Positions 54,737 to 63,889 of a stretch of 64,000 nucleotides of DNA are shown here, one piece after another. Position 1 is the stretch's first letter. Each line of letters opens with the position of its first letter. The stretch is from Cyclobacteriaceae bacterium (lineage in GTDB: Bacteria; Bacteroidota; Bacteroidia; Cytophagales; Cyclobacteriaceae). The stretch spans positions 186,001 to 250,000 of the forward strand of contig JAHBUC010000001.1 of NCBI GenBank assembly GCA_019638275.1. Direction: 5' to 3'. The position numbers and the translations under genes are program-made. Under the pieces are notes generated by a model, which saw only the letters and a program-made list of their open reading frames with translations, had not been told where the DNA came from and did no database searches.

Positions 54737-56011
54737 CTAATCTTCCGGCCTGTAAGTCATCAATACCGTATCGATGCGATTATCGAGGGTGGATTGTACG
54801 GTAAATGTAAATGGGGGTATGGGTACGGTTTCTCCTGCCTGGGGAAGGTTTTCGGTATAGCTTAAGATCAGCCCCCCCAGGGTCTCATATTCCCCAACAG
54901 GAAGGGCCCAGCCATACGTGTCGTTCAGGTAATCAATTTCAAGGCGGGCGCTTAGCAGCCAGGTGTTTTTATCAAGCTGCTGTTCGGTTAAATCATCTTC
55001 ATCGTGCTCATCTTCAATTTCTCCGAAAATTTCTTCAATCACATCTTCCATACTAACCAGGCCGGAAGTACCACCAAATTCATCCACTACTACTGCCAAA
55101 CTTTTCTGCTCGTTGATGAAGCGGATCATCAGCTCATTGGCCAGTATCGTTTCCGGTACGATGATGATAGAGGTGAGTATGTCCTCGATTTTTTCAGGCT
55201 TTTTGAACAATTCAGAAGAGTGGCAATACCCGATAACATCGTCAATGCTTTCCTTGTAAATAAGAATTTTAGAGTGCCCGCTTTCCACAAAAGCTTGTCG
55301 GAGTTCTTCTATGCCATCCTGTACATCAACGGCAACAATTTCTGTTCGTGGAATCATACATTCACGCACGCGAACAGATTTAAATTCCAGCGCGTTGTGA
55401 AAAATTTTCTTGTCCAGTTCAATGTCTTCATCTTCATGCTTTACCCGTTGCATGTTTTTCAGGTAATGGTTCAGATCGGTTAAACCAAACACCGGCTTCT
55501 CATCGGAGTATTCTGTTCTGAAAATTTTGGTAATAACAAATTTCGAAAGTGATACGATAAAAATAACAACCGGATACAGTACATAGTACATCACGTTGAA
55601 TGGAACGGCCAATGCCGTGAGCATGAAATTCGGATTGATCAGGAACAAACTCTTCGGGAGAAACTCGGCTGTAAACAGTACCAGTACGGTTGCTGCAAAG
55701 GTTTGCAAAATCATGATCGTGGCATCATTCTGCAGGTGATCCGGAAGGAAGTGTTGAAGCTGCGGCTCCAGCAACTGGGCCATAAAAATTCCATACAACA
55801 CCAGGGCAATGGTATTACCGATCAGGGTTGTTCCAATAAACATGGAAGGCTTCTTGATGAATTTTGAAAAAATTTTGCCTGAAAGAATGCCCTGCTTTCC
55901 TTGTAGTTCAAGCTGAAGCTTGTTGGCTGAAATGAATGCGATTTCTATTCCGGAAAAGAAAAAGGAAAAAACCAACGATAGAAAAATCAACGTAAGTAAG
56001 ACCGGATCCAT
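54737..56011 (-). CDS. Hemolysin/CorC family membrane protein (CNNM, CBS and CorC domains)
   Basis: The 424-residue protein has a DUF21/CNNM membrane domain (residues 1-190, beginning LLTLIFLSLVFSFFFSGIEIAFISANK). A CBS pair follows (about 205-325; CMIPRTEIVAVDV, LIYKESIDDVIGYCHSSEL), then VDEFGGTSGLVSMEDVIEEIFGEI and a CorC/HlyC C-terminal domain. CNNM proteins act in Mg2+ or Co2+ homeostasis; a Bacteroidota paralog, GldE, supports gliding, and this gene could be that type, but the sequence alone does not decide. Its ATG is one base after the stop of the 51-residue membrane protein. Confidence 0.9.
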   Translation of the reverse strand: MDPVLLTLIFLSLVFSFFFSGIEIAFISANKLQLELQGKQGILSGKIFSKFIKKPSMFIGTTLIGNTIALVLYGIFMAQLLEPQLQHFLPDHLQNDATIMILQTFAATVLVLFTAEFLPKSLFLINPNFMLTALAVPFNVMYYVLYPVVIFIVSLSKFVITKIFRTEYSDEKPVFGLTDLNHYLKNMQRVKHEDEDIELDKKIFHNALEFKSVRVRECMIPRTEIVAVDVQDGIEELRQAFVESGHSKILIYKESIDDVIGYCHSSELFKKPEKIEDILTSIIIVPETILANELMIRFINEQKSLAVVVDEFGGTSGLVSMEDVIEEIFGEIEDEHDEDDLTEQQLDKNTWLLSARLEIDYLNDTYGWALPVGEYETLGGLILSYTENLPQAGETVPIPPFTFTVQSTLDNRIDTVLMTYRPED

Positions 56012-56012
56012 G

Positions 56013-56168
56013 CTACTTGCGTTTTCGATACGTTAACACAAAGAAGAAGACGATAGAAAGCATAATGGCCCAGTAGGCATGGCCCAACCCGAGCGTCATA
56101 ATCTGGTGAATGCCAATAATCAAAAAAACGACAGAGAGGGAAAGCAACAGGATGTCGGGTAACTTCAT
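56013..56168 (-). CDS. 51-residue membrane protein between lptC and the CNNM gene
   Basis: The ATG at 56168 opens MKLPDILLLSLSVVFLIIGIHQIM and a second helix, YWAIMLSIVFFFVLTY, ending RKRK. Two membrane helices with a positive C-terminal tail predict both ends in the cytoplasm. No named domain was recognised. It sits in a tight array: 30 bases after lptC and one base before the CNNM start, so it is almost certainly translated. A role in the envelope is plausible from context only. Confidence 0.78.
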   Translation of the reverse strand: MKLPDILLLSLSVVFLIIGIHQIMTLGLGHAYWAIMLSIVFFFVLTYRKRK

Positions 56169-56198
56169 AAGCAGGGCAAAGATAATGATTTTGGCAGG

Positions 56199-56747
56199 CT
56201 ATTGCCGCTGCGGGGCCGGTTGCTCGCCTTCTTCAATGGTAAACTCTCCCTGTGGTTTGGTAATGGTGTATGACGACATGTCTTGTTTAGCCTTGAGCCC
56301 TTCACCATAGATTACTTCGGTTTGCATGCGGATGGTTACAAACTTATCGGTATAAATTTCTTCTTTTTCAGGTTTCCAGAAGAGTTCTTCGGTGTTCAGT
56401 TGTTCATTTTTCTCCAGGTTGATAACCTCCACTTTTCCGGTGGCTTTCCAGGTATTATCCTTTTTGGTGTAATAAGCCATGTTAGCCCGAAGCGTTGAAG
56501 TCAGGCTTCCGTCTTCGCCAAAAAATTCAAGGTAAATGCCTTTTGGAAATTCGCGATCGCCATTCTGGAATTCATACACCAGATCGGCCAGCATTTTTAC
56601 TTTAACAGCCTGGTTTTCGCTGTAATGCAGCTCTACATTTTCCGCTTCCCGGTAAGGGCCATCATATTCTATCGGTTGCGTTAATTCTCCTTTTCCGCAC
56701 CCCGAGAGCGTGAGCAAAATCACTGATATGAAGAGATAGTTTTGCAT
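56199..56747 (-). CDS. lptC: LPS export periplasmic protein LptC
   Basis: The 182-residue protein is a lipoprotein by its lipobox LSGC (Cys17), unlike the helix-anchored E. coli LptC. The LptC beta-jellyroll follows (ENVELHYSENQAVKVKMLADLVYEF, KGIYLEFF, ANMAYYTKKDNTWKATGKVEVIN, EELFWKPEKEEIYTDKFV). It would pass lipopolysaccharide from the LptBFG transporter to LptA. The C-terminus is Gln/Pro-rich. Genes for the other Lpt parts are not in the window. A terminator separates it from the TPR gene upstream, so it has reduced or separate expression from that gene. Confidence 0.88.
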   Translation of the reverse strand: MQNYLFISVILLTLSGCGKGELTQPIEYDGPYREAENVELHYSENQAVKVKMLADLVYEFQNGDREFPKGIYLEFFGEDGSLTSTLRANMAYYTKKDNTWKATGKVEVINLEKNEQLNTEELFWKPEKEEIYTDKFVTIRMQTEVIYGEGLKAKQDMSSYTITKPQGEFTIEEGEQPAPQRQ

Positions 56748-56756
56748 AAAATGAAA

Positions 56757-56782
56757 AAGGCCATAGTCATTGCTATGGCCTT
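56757..56782 (-). terminator. Rho-independent terminator between the TPR gene and lptC
   Basis: On the minus strand AAGGCCATAG (56773-56782) pairs with CTATGGCCTT (56757-56766), followed by TTTCATTTT. It ends the coaX-OMP-TPR unit. Confidence 0.88.
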
Positions 56783-56801
56783 CTGTTATTCTTTCCGGTT
56801 A

Positions 56802-58142
56802 TTAATCCCGTGTACGAATGGTAACAGATTCATTAATCCAGCAAGCTACGCGTTGTGTGTCACCTACCGACCAGTTGATCAGGAAGATCTCTTCTTTTGA
56901 AGGGAACTGCTCCTTGGCCCGGGCCATTCCTTTGGCATCACCTGCACGCTGGTACATATCGTAGGCAGCCAGGTACACCAATCGGTCTTCAGCCATGTTG
57001 CTTTGTTTGGCACAGTCTGAAAAGCTGCTGTAGTACAAATCACCGATTTTTTCGTACGCTTCTTTTTTAGAGCCATCGGCTGCCAGTGCCTGACGATACA
57101 AATCACGGGCCGCAACCTTCGAACCCTTACGCCCTTCAATAGCGCCCTGGTAAATGAGTATGTCTGCTTTTTCAGAATTTCCAGGAGCTACCTCAAGTGC
57201 TATTTGAAACATTTGATTTGCCTTGGTGAAATTCTCTATGGAGAGGTAACGTATGCCAAGGTTCTTGGCAATTCCATAGTCTTTTTCTTCTTGAAGAATT
57301 CTTTCGGCAGCTTCAATCCACAACGGATCATCGGTACACTTATCCTGAAGCATGAACACAAAGATTTTCTTGGCGAGGCCTAAATCAGAAGGGTTTTGTG
57401 TGAACTTCGGCCCTAATTTCGTTCTCACGAAGTTACAATCCACGGTAATTAAACCGATAAGAATTTTATCAACTTCTTCTTTCCATGTTCTATAACGTGT
57501 AACCTGATCGTTTTTTCCCTGGCTCAGGGCCAATTTTATTTTTGAATCAAGAACACTTTGGATTACATCGTAGCGCTCAAGCACCTCATCATCGGTGAGA
57601 TTTTTTAGTTTGAGCTTGTTGATTCGCACAACCTGCATGTAGGGTATGATGGTACCATCCAGAATGTTGTTTCCATTCAGCTTAAAGGCTTGATCCATTA
57701 AATCAAGCACGAGTTTTTCTTTGCCGGCTTCATTAGCCCAGAAAGCAACCGCTGCAAGCGCTTTACGATTAATTACGTTATCTTCTTCGCCACAGTATTT
57801 AATTCTCAAATCGTGGATCAAAAGAAGTGAGTCAACCAAAGCGTTTTGTTTAGCATTATCTTTTTCAGCACGGGCGAGATTCTGATAAATCTCAGCGCCA
57901 TTTATGTAAATGCTGGTATTGAGGTCAGGTGTATTTTTCAACAACCAATCCAAATGCGGTTTGGCCTTTACAAAATCCTTGTTCTTGCGATAGTCATCGT
58001 ACAATGAAATCTTTTCCTCTGTTTTTGCTTTCATTTCAGCATCGGCAGGGAATTTCCATTCCTTGCACTGCGAAAATGCAGTGTTCAGATTCATGAACAA
58101 TGTGACAACAAGAATAATGGGCGCTACTAACTTTTTCATCAT
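56802..58142 (-). CDS. Tetratricopeptide repeat protein, exported
   Basis: The 446-residue protein has a signal peptide (MMKKLVAPIILVVTLFMNLNTAFSQ) and several TPR-like helical repeats, the clearest being GIRYLSIENFTKANQMFQIALEVAPGNSEKADILIYQGAIEGRKGSKVAARDLYRQA in pieces, and YEKIGDLYYSSFSDC. It is likely periplasmic and would bind partner proteins. It directly follows the outer-membrane protein gene, ten bases away, so it probably acts together with that protein in envelope function. Specific role unknown. The N-terminal half is unlike known families I can name. Confidence 0.8.
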   Translation of the reverse strand: MMKKLVAPIILVVTLFMNLNTAFSQCKEWKFPADAEMKAKTEEKISLYDDYRKNKDFVKAKPHLDWLLKNTPDLNTSIYINGAEIYQNLARAEKDNAKQNALVDSLLLIHDLRIKYCGEEDNVINRKALAAVAFWANEAGKEKLVLDLMDQAFKLNGNNILDGTIIPYMQVVRINKLKLKNLTDDEVLERYDVIQSVLDSKIKLALSQGKNDQVTRYRTWKEEVDKILIGLITVDCNFVRTKLGPKFTQNPSDLGLAKKIFVFMLQDKCTDDPLWIEAAERILQEEKDYGIAKNLGIRYLSIENFTKANQMFQIALEVAPGNSEKADILIYQGAIEGRKGSKVAARDLYRQALAADGSKKEAYEKIGDLYYSSFSDCAKQSNMAEDRLVYLAAYDMYQRAGDAKGMARAKEQFPSKEEIFLINWSVGDTQRVACWINESVTIRTRD

Positions 58143-58151
58143 TTTAATTTT

Positions 58152-59429
58152 CTAATCAAATCTTCTTCGAATAAACCACTGGTCGTTAAATGTGATGCCA
58201 AAATAAACCCGGAAGTACGTCTCCTCTAAAACATTTTTTGACCTATCACCCCGTTTGCCTGTGCTAAAGGCGAAATCAAGACTTGAACGGCCAGCTGGCA
58301 TAGAAAACCCAAAATTAATGCCAAAATCCCTAAGCTGATTGTTATTTATCAAAAAAGGTGCGTTTTCATAGTGAATTCCCGCTCTATAGGTCAATCTTTT
58401 CAGATAATTGTCTGATAATCCATCGGGCGTGAATTCTCCACCCGCGGAAAAACGCCACGCTTCGCCAAGGTTTTGATTGTCTTCATCATTTATGCTGTTG
58501 AACTCCGACCAGCTTTGCATTGTGTATTCAGCGCCTGCTGCCCATTTTGAGCCTTTGCTTATAGAAAGACCTGCCGTTAACGATGATGGATATTTGATGT
58601 TACCGCGCGTTCTTACCAGGGTGTCGGATGTGGAAGGGGTTCCGCTCAAAAATCTTCGTTCGAACACGGTTCTCTTGCTGGCCCGCATATTGGTGTTGAA
58701 GGTATAGGTTAATCCTGCACTGATGCGATAATCGTCACGCTTACCAATCGAATCCTGAGAGAAGGACAATCCGGCTGTGAACTGAAAGTCTTTGATGTAA
58801 GTTTGCTCATTAACGGCCACCGTGTAGTATACAGGTTGCTGTACGCTGATAAGCGTGTTGGTGAAGTCATTAGTGATCGATCCGAACAGATAGGCTGCTT
58901 TAACTCCTACAGACCAATTGTCGTGAATACGCACACCGTTTGACCAATAAAATTGTGATAGTCCACCGCTTCCTTGCTCCACAATCAAAACAGTGTCTTG
59001 TTGTGGCGAGCCTTCAACCTCTTGCTGATACTGAAGCCGATAATTCACATTTGTGAGCGGCATTAAGCCTACGGATGTTGACCACCTACCTGGCTTAACG
59101 GGAAATGCTGTAACGAGGTAGTTCAGGTTTCCATTTGTGCCTCTTGCTGAAGCCGTATCGCTTTTTATAGACTTTGATTCCAGCAATGCTCCAGCTTGAA
59201 ATACGGTGTAGTAATTAAAAACCAGTAAGGCAGGATTTTGATTGTTTACAAACCAGAATTGTGGTTGACTAACACCTGTTCCACCCTGGGCCTGATTTTG
59301 AATAAGTGCATTGCCATAGGGCTCACCTATGCCAAATGTGGAGAAGGGTGAACGTGCCGCCTGACTGAAGGCAGTGAAAGCTAAAACCGATAAAATCAGG
59401 GAAAGGAAATACGACTTAGTTAGCGACAT
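58152..59429 (-). CDS. Outer membrane beta-barrel protein
   Basis: The 425-residue protein has a signal peptide (KSYFLSLILSVLAFTAFSQA). It continues as a series of alternating strands of the FadL/PorV-like barrel type: RSPFSTFGIGEPYGNALIQNQAQGG near the N-terminus, many GLTYTFNTN and AGAEYTMQSWSEF type strands, and an aromatic C-terminal strand, RVYFGITFNDQWFIRRRF. It is probably a channel or assembly platform in the outer membrane. The first bases overlap the end of coaX by 14, and the TPR gene follows directly, so these three genes form one unit. No named family is assigned with certainty. Confidence 0.78.
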   Translation of the reverse strand: MSLTKSYFLSLILSVLAFTAFSQAARSPFSTFGIGEPYGNALIQNQAQGGTGVSQPQFWFVNNQNPALLVFNYYTVFQAGALLESKSIKSDTASARGTNGNLNYLVTAFPVKPGRWSTSVGLMPLTNVNYRLQYQQEVEGSPQQDTVLIVEQGSGGLSQFYWSNGVRIHDNWSVGVKAAYLFGSITNDFTNTLISVQQPVYYTVAVNEQTYIKDFQFTAGLSFSQDSIGKRDDYRISAGLTYTFNTNMRASKRTVFERRFLSGTPSTSDTLVRTRGNIKYPSSLTAGLSISKGSKWAAGAEYTMQSWSEFNSINDEDNQNLGEAWRFSAGGEFTPDGLSDNYLKRLTYRAGIHYENAPFLINNNQLRDFGINFGFSMPAGRSSLDFAFSTGKRGDRSKNVLEETYFRVYFGITFNDQWFIRRRFD

Positions 59430-60135
59430 TATGTAATAAAATTCGGTTTAAACCTATCAGCACCAGATTTGGGCACGCAAATATGGACGCTTTCAGTTGG
59501 TTTTCAAAAAAGGGTGCATCTCCACCGCATAAAATCACCTGCAATTCGGGATATTTTGCCCGATATCGGGCAATTAATCCATCAATTTCATCAATCACAC
59601 CTAACACAATTCCGCTTTGAATGGACGTTTCGGTGCTGTTTCCAATCAAATCAGGATCAGCTTTAGGCACTACTAACGGCAGTTTCGCAGTAAACGTATG
59701 CACAGCTTTAAAGCGCATGGCTAATCCAGGCGAAATACCACCACCCTGGTAGTTACGATTGTTATCTACAAAATCATAAGTGATACACGTGCCTGCATCT
59801 ATAACAAGAGTATTTTTTGAAGGAAAAAGTTGTATGGCTCCGCAGGCCCCGGCAATTCTGTCAACACCTAATGTGTGTGGGGTTTGGTAAAGATTATTAA
59901 TCGGCAAGGGTAATGTCGGTGTGAGTTTGACTTTTATTCTAACCTGTGTTGCCAGATTCATCAGGTGATCTGCATCAGCATTAACAGAGCTTACAATCAG
60001 GTGCTCTGCTGTTGTGCGTTGAAGAAAGTTTTCCACTTCACCGGCATCAGCCAGCACTCTTTTTTCAAGAAGATTTTCCTGATCGAAAATGGCTACCTTC
60101 GTTGATGTATTGCCGGAATCAATTACCAGGTTCAT
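59416..60135 (-). CDS. coaX: Type III pantothenate kinase
   Basis: CoaX phosphorylates pantothenate, the first step to coenzyme A. The start was set at the ATG at 60135 (MNLVIDSGNTSTKVAIFD), giving 239 residues; the upstream open frame is part of the divergent promoter region. Motifs of the ASKHA kinase fold are seen: DSGNTSTKVAI, HTLGVDRIAGACGA, LVIDAGTCITYDFV and GGGISPGLAMRFKAVHTFTAKLP. Length is normal. It heads the outer-membrane protein and TPR genes, with a 14-base overlap, and is divergent from anmK across a 28-base gap. Confidence 0.94.
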   Translation of the reverse strand: MNLVIDSGNTSTKVAIFDQENLLEKRVLADAGEVENFLQRTTAEHLIVSSVNADADHLMNLATQVRIKVKLTPTLPLPINNLYQTPHTLGVDRIAGACGAIQLFPSKNTLVIDAGTCITYDFVDNNRNYQGGGISPGLAMRFKAVHTFTAKLPLVVPKADPDLIGNSTETSIQSGIVLGVIDEIDGLIARYRAKYPELQVILCGGDAPFFENQLKASIFACPNLVLIGLNRILLHNVAN

Positions 60136-60163
60136 GGTATGGATCAATTGAATTGATAAAAGT

Positions 60164-61243
60164 ATGGATTCGAAACAGAAATATAAAGTGTTGGGACTAA
60201 TGTCGGGTACATCGTTGGATGGCGTGGACATTGCCTGTTGTACGTTTCAATTAAAGTCTTCACAGTGGCAATTTAAAATTGAGAAAGCGGTTACTGTTCC
60301 CTATACAACATCGTGGATAACCAAGCTGTCAACGGCTCATTTGCTATCCGGTGAGCAGTTACTTGAATTGCACACGGCCTACGGTACTTACCTGGGTGAA
60401 CGCTGCAAAAAATTCATGCAACTCTATGGCATCAGGCAGGTGGATTTCATCGCGTCACACGGGCATACAATTTTTCACCAGCCGGATAAGCGATTCACCT
60501 TTCAGCTGGGTGACCTTCATGCACTTCATGTGGCATCGGGCAAACCCGTTGTGGGCGATTTCAGAAGCATGGATGTTACGCTTGGCGGGCAAGGTGCTCC
60601 GTTGGTGCCAGTGGGTGATCAATTGCTTTTTCAGGAATATGATGTTTGTCTGAATCTTGGCGGTATTGCCAATATTTCGCAGCAGGTTAAAGGCAAGCGA
60701 GTGGCTTTTGATGTTTGTTTTGCCAACATGGGCTTGAATTACCTCGCCTCAAAAGCGGGTAAGCCTTACGATGAAGGAGGAAAGATGGCTGCTGATGGTG
60801 AATTGGATTCACGTATGCTTTCAGAGTTGTCGAAAGTGTACACAAAAATAAATACGGAAAGACCTTCACTGGGTCGCGAATTTTTTGAGCAGAAAATCAA
60901 ATCCATACTTGACCGGGAAGAGATTTCACTACCCAATCGCCTGCATACCTTTACTGAGTCCATCGCGATTGCTATCGCGTCTTCGCTTCAGTATTCAAAA
61001 AAACGCATCTCTGTACTTTGTACCGGTGGAGGAGCCTTTAACGCTTACCTGTTGTACCGAATGATTGAACATTGTGGCGACCGGGCCGATTTGGTTGTAC
61101 CGGATACCGATGTAGTAAAATTCAAGGAAGCCCTTGTGTTTGCTTTTCTTGGCATCAGGCGCGTGCGAAACGAAATCAATTGCCTGAAGTCGGTAACACG
61201 AGCACCGCGCGATAGCAGCAGTGGTGTGTTGGTAGGTTTCTAA
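60164..61243 (+). CDS. anmK: Anhydro-N-acetylmuramic acid kinase
   Basis: AnmK converts 1,6-anhydro-MurNAc, released from the cell wall by lytic transglycosylases, to MurNAc-6-phosphate for recycling. The 359-residue protein has the kinase motifs GLMSGTSLDGVDIACC, SHGHTIFHQP, NLGGIANIS and CTGGGAFNAYLLYRM. It is complete and normal in length. It is divergent from coaX, so the two probably share a regulatory gap of 28 bases. No murQ or other recycling gene lies next to it. Confidence 0.95.
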   Translation: MDSKQKYKVLGLMSGTSLDGVDIACCTFQLKSSQWQFKIEKAVTVPYTTSWITKLSTAHLLSGEQLLELHTAYGTYLGERCKKFMQLYGIRQVDFIASHGHTIFHQPDKRFTFQLGDLHALHVASGKPVVGDFRSMDVTLGGQGAPLVPVGDQLLFQEYDVCLNLGGIANISQQVKGKRVAFDVCFANMGLNYLASKAGKPYDEGGKMAADGELDSRMLSELSKVYTKINTERPSLGREFFEQKIKSILDREEISLPNRLHTFTESIAIAIASSLQYSKKRISVLCTGGGAFNAYLLYRMIEHCGDRADLVVPDTDVVKFKEALVFAFLGIRRVRNEINCLKSVTRAPRDSSSGVLVGF

Positions 61244-61278
61244 GGGTTTGCCATCTTTGCCGCCATAATTCCAAAACC

Positions 61279-62505
61279 ATGCGCGAACTGCTTAAAAAGT
61301 TTGAGACTAAACGCCCCGAGATTGTATTTGAATGGAAAGATGCAGAAACCGATGCAGAAGGTTGGGTGGTGATCAACTCGTTACGGGGTGGTGCTGCCGG
61401 TGGTGGAACGCGCATGCGGGCAGGGTTGGATAAACGCGAAGTGGAATCACTTGCCAAAACCATGGAGGTGAAATTCACCGTTTCTGGTCCTCCGATTGGT
61501 GGTGCAAAATCAGGCATCAATTTCGATCCAAACGATCCGCGTAAAGCGGGTGTATTGCAACGTTGGTATACGGCTGTTATGCCTTTGCTTAAATATTATT
61601 ACGGCACCGGTGGCGATTTGAATGTAGATGAAATTCATGAAGTAATTCCCATCACGGAAGATGTAGGTATCTGGCATCCGCAGGAAGGCGTATTTACGGG
61701 GCACTATAAACCTACAGAAGCGCAAAAAGTAAATCGCATTGGCCAGTTGAGGCAAGGTGTAATAAAGGTTATTGAAGATGAACGCTTTACGCCATCACTC
61801 TCAAAAAAATATACCATTGCCGATATGTGTACAGGATATGGCGTGGCGGAGGCTGTGAAACATTATTACGAACTCTGGGGTGGCAACCTGGCCGGTAAGC
61901 GCGCGGTTGTGCAAGGTTGGGGTAATGTTGGTGCGGCAGCCGGTTTTTACCTGGCTAAGATGGGTGTAAAAATTGTGGGCATAATTTCCCGTGAAGGAGG
62001 ATTGCTGAACGATCAGGGCTTTTCGGTTGAGGAGATTGCTGCCCTGGTGGTAAATCGTGTTCAAAACAAACTGCATGCGCCAGGTCTGCTGTCTTTCGAA
62101 GAAGTGAATCAAAAAATCTGGGATCAGTCGTTTGAAATTTTCATTCCGGCCGCAGCATCACGCCTGGTAACGCGCGATCAGGTGGATCGGATGATGGCTT
62201 CAGGCCTTGAAGTATTTTCATGCGGTGCCAATGTTCCGTTTGCCGATCCGGAAATATTTTTTGGCGCCACCGGTTTATATGCCGATCAGAAATTTTCGGT
62301 TATCCCGGATTTCATTGCCAACTGCGGTATGGCCCGTGTATTTGCGCACTTCATGGAACGCGAGGTGTCAATGGATGATCAATCTATTTTTGATGACATC
62401 GCGCACACGATCCGCAAGGCGTTGGAAAAAACGAGAGCAGTTAATCCGGATAAAACAGGAATTGCGCAGGCATCATTTGAAATTGCCCTGCAACAACTTG
62501 TATAA
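61279..62505 (+). CDS. Glu/Leu/Phe/Val dehydrogenase (glutamate dehydrogenase type)
   Basis: The 408-residue enzyme has the substrate-binding block GPPIGGAKSGINFDP with the catalytic Lys, GGDLNVDEIHEV, and the NAD(P) Rossmann motif VQGWGNVGAAAGFYLAKMG. A C-terminal block, IPDFIANCGMARVFAHFME, follows. The N-terminus (EIVFEWKDAETDAEGWVVINSLRGGAAGGGTRM) is shorter than in hexameric glutamate dehydrogenases and resembles leucine/phenylalanine dehydrogenases, so the amino acid used is uncertain. It would join nitrogen metabolism to the TCA cycle. It follows anmK and is convergent with nhaD, with seven bases between stops. Confidence 0.88.
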   Translation: MRELLKKFETKRPEIVFEWKDAETDAEGWVVINSLRGGAAGGGTRMRAGLDKREVESLAKTMEVKFTVSGPPIGGAKSGINFDPNDPRKAGVLQRWYTAVMPLLKYYYGTGGDLNVDEIHEVIPITEDVGIWHPQEGVFTGHYKPTEAQKVNRIGQLRQGVIKVIEDERFTPSLSKKYTIADMCTGYGVAEAVKHYYELWGGNLAGKRAVVQGWGNVGAAAGFYLAKMGVKIVGIISREGGLLNDQGFSVEEIAALVVNRVQNKLHAPGLLSFEEVNQKIWDQSFEIFIPAAASRLVTRDQVDRMMASGLEVFSCGANVPFADPEIFFGATGLYADQKFSVIPDFIANCGMARVFAHFMEREVSMDDQSIFDDIAHTIRKALEKTRAVNPDKTGIAQASFEIALQQLV

Positions 62506-62512
62506 CTTCGGC

Positions 62513-63889
62513 TTAGTGTACCGCGAAGAACGGCCAGGTTAACAGGTACACAATTGCTCCTGCAAAATAACCCATCAAGGCCAGCAGTGTAATGCGCTTC
62601 AGGTACCAGATGAAATCGATTTTCTCCATACCCATGGCAGCCACACCGGCAGCAGATCCAATAATCAGCATACTTCCTCCAGTACCGGCACAATAGGCCA
62701 GGTATTCCCAAATCATGCTATCAGGTGGATAAGTGGTCATGTCATACATACCCATGCTGGCAGCAACTAACGGAACGTTATCAACAATGGAAGAAAGGAT
62801 ACCGATTAATGTGATAATCACGCGGTCATCACCAAGGGTGTGCGATAAATACTCAGCAAAATTGTGAAGCGTACCCATTGCTTCAAGTGAGCCCACTGCC
62901 AACAAAATACCGAGAAAGAATAAAACGCTCGGCATATCAATGCGTGTAAGGGCGTGCGCTGCTGTGTAGCGCTGCTTTACCGATTCATCCATCTCTGGAT
63001 TGATCAGTTCAGAAACAACCCACAACACACCAAGGCCGAGCATCATGCCCAAATAGGGAGGCAGATGGGTAACGGTTTTAAAAATCGGAACGGAGATTAA
63101 TGCACAAACCCCGACAATCAGCATGATGGTGCCGCCACCACTTCCTTCTTCTTCTGTTTTAGATTTAGTTTCCGCTACGCCCAGATCGCCTTTCATTTTA
63201 AAGGTTAAATAAATGAGGGGTATTATAGCACAAACGATACTTGGCAATAGCAGTGTTTTAACAATGTTGAATGCAGTAATCTGTCCGCCAATCCACAGCA
63301 TGGTAGTGGTTACATCACCGATGGGAGACCATGCGCCACCTGCGTTTGCCGAAACCACAATCATACCGGCAAAGAAAAGTCGCATTTCCTTATTTGGTAT
63401 GAGCTTGCGAATAAGCGATACCATAACAATGGTGGTAGTCAGGTTATCGAGAATAGCCGAAAGAACAAACGTTACGCCACAAACAATCCACAGTAATTTC
63501 TTTGGGCTTTTTGTGCGGATGCGATCGGTAATAAACTTAAAACCATGGTGAGCATCAACCAATTCCACAATGGTCATGGCGCCCATGAGGAAAAACAGAA
63601 TTTGAGCAATTTCATCAAGGTGTTCGCCAAGTTGTTTGCCCACATATCCGCGATGGATGTCGGTAAGCGAAAGCGAGGAGAAATCGGCTACGGTTCGTTT
63701 TAAATCATCTACAAAGTGCTGATAATGTGAGTTTTGCAACAGGGTGTCTGGCGAGTCGGCCACCATAAAAAGGGTCCAGCAGATTACACCTGTAAGCAGG
63801 GCAGAGGCTGTTTTATTGATTTTGAGGGGGTGCTCAAAGGCGATAGCCAGGTACCCGATAATGAAGATTGCAACAATAACCAGTTCCAT
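62513..63889 (-). CDS. nhaD: Na+/H+ antiporter NhaD
   Basis: The start was set at the ATG at 63889 (MELVIVAIFIIGYLAIAFEH), as the longer frame begins with TTG. The 458-residue protein has about twelve membrane helices and belongs to the NhaD group of the ion transporter superfamily. Recognisable blocks are LNKTASALLTGVICW-like INKTASALLTG, DNLTTTIVMVSLIRKL, SANAGGAWSPIGDVTTTMLW and DNVPLVAASMGMY, with GTGGSMLIIGSAAGVAAMGME. It exchanges internal Na+ or Li+ for external H+, giving salt and pH tolerance. It is the last gene of the window. The region upstream to 64000 holds no other gene. Confidence 0.94.
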   Translation of the reverse strand: MELVIVAIFIIGYLAIAFEHPLKINKTASALLTGVICWTLFMVADSPDTLLQNSHYQHFVDDLKRTVADFSSLSLTDIHRGYVGKQLGEHLDEIAQILFFLMGAMTIVELVDAHHGFKFITDRIRTKSPKKLLWIVCGVTFVLSAILDNLTTTIVMVSLIRKLIPNKEMRLFFAGMIVVSANAGGAWSPIGDVTTTMLWIGGQITAFNIVKTLLLPSIVCAIIPLIYLTFKMKGDLGVAETKSKTEEEGSGGGTIMLIVGVCALISVPIFKTVTHLPPYLGMMLGLGVLWVVSELINPEMDESVKQRYTAAHALTRIDMPSVLFFLGILLAVGSLEAMGTLHNFAEYLSHTLGDDRVIITLIGILSSIVDNVPLVAASMGMYDMTTYPPDSMIWEYLAYCAGTGGSMLIIGSAAGVAAMGMEKIDFIWYLKRITLLALMGYFAGAIVYLLTWPFFAVH

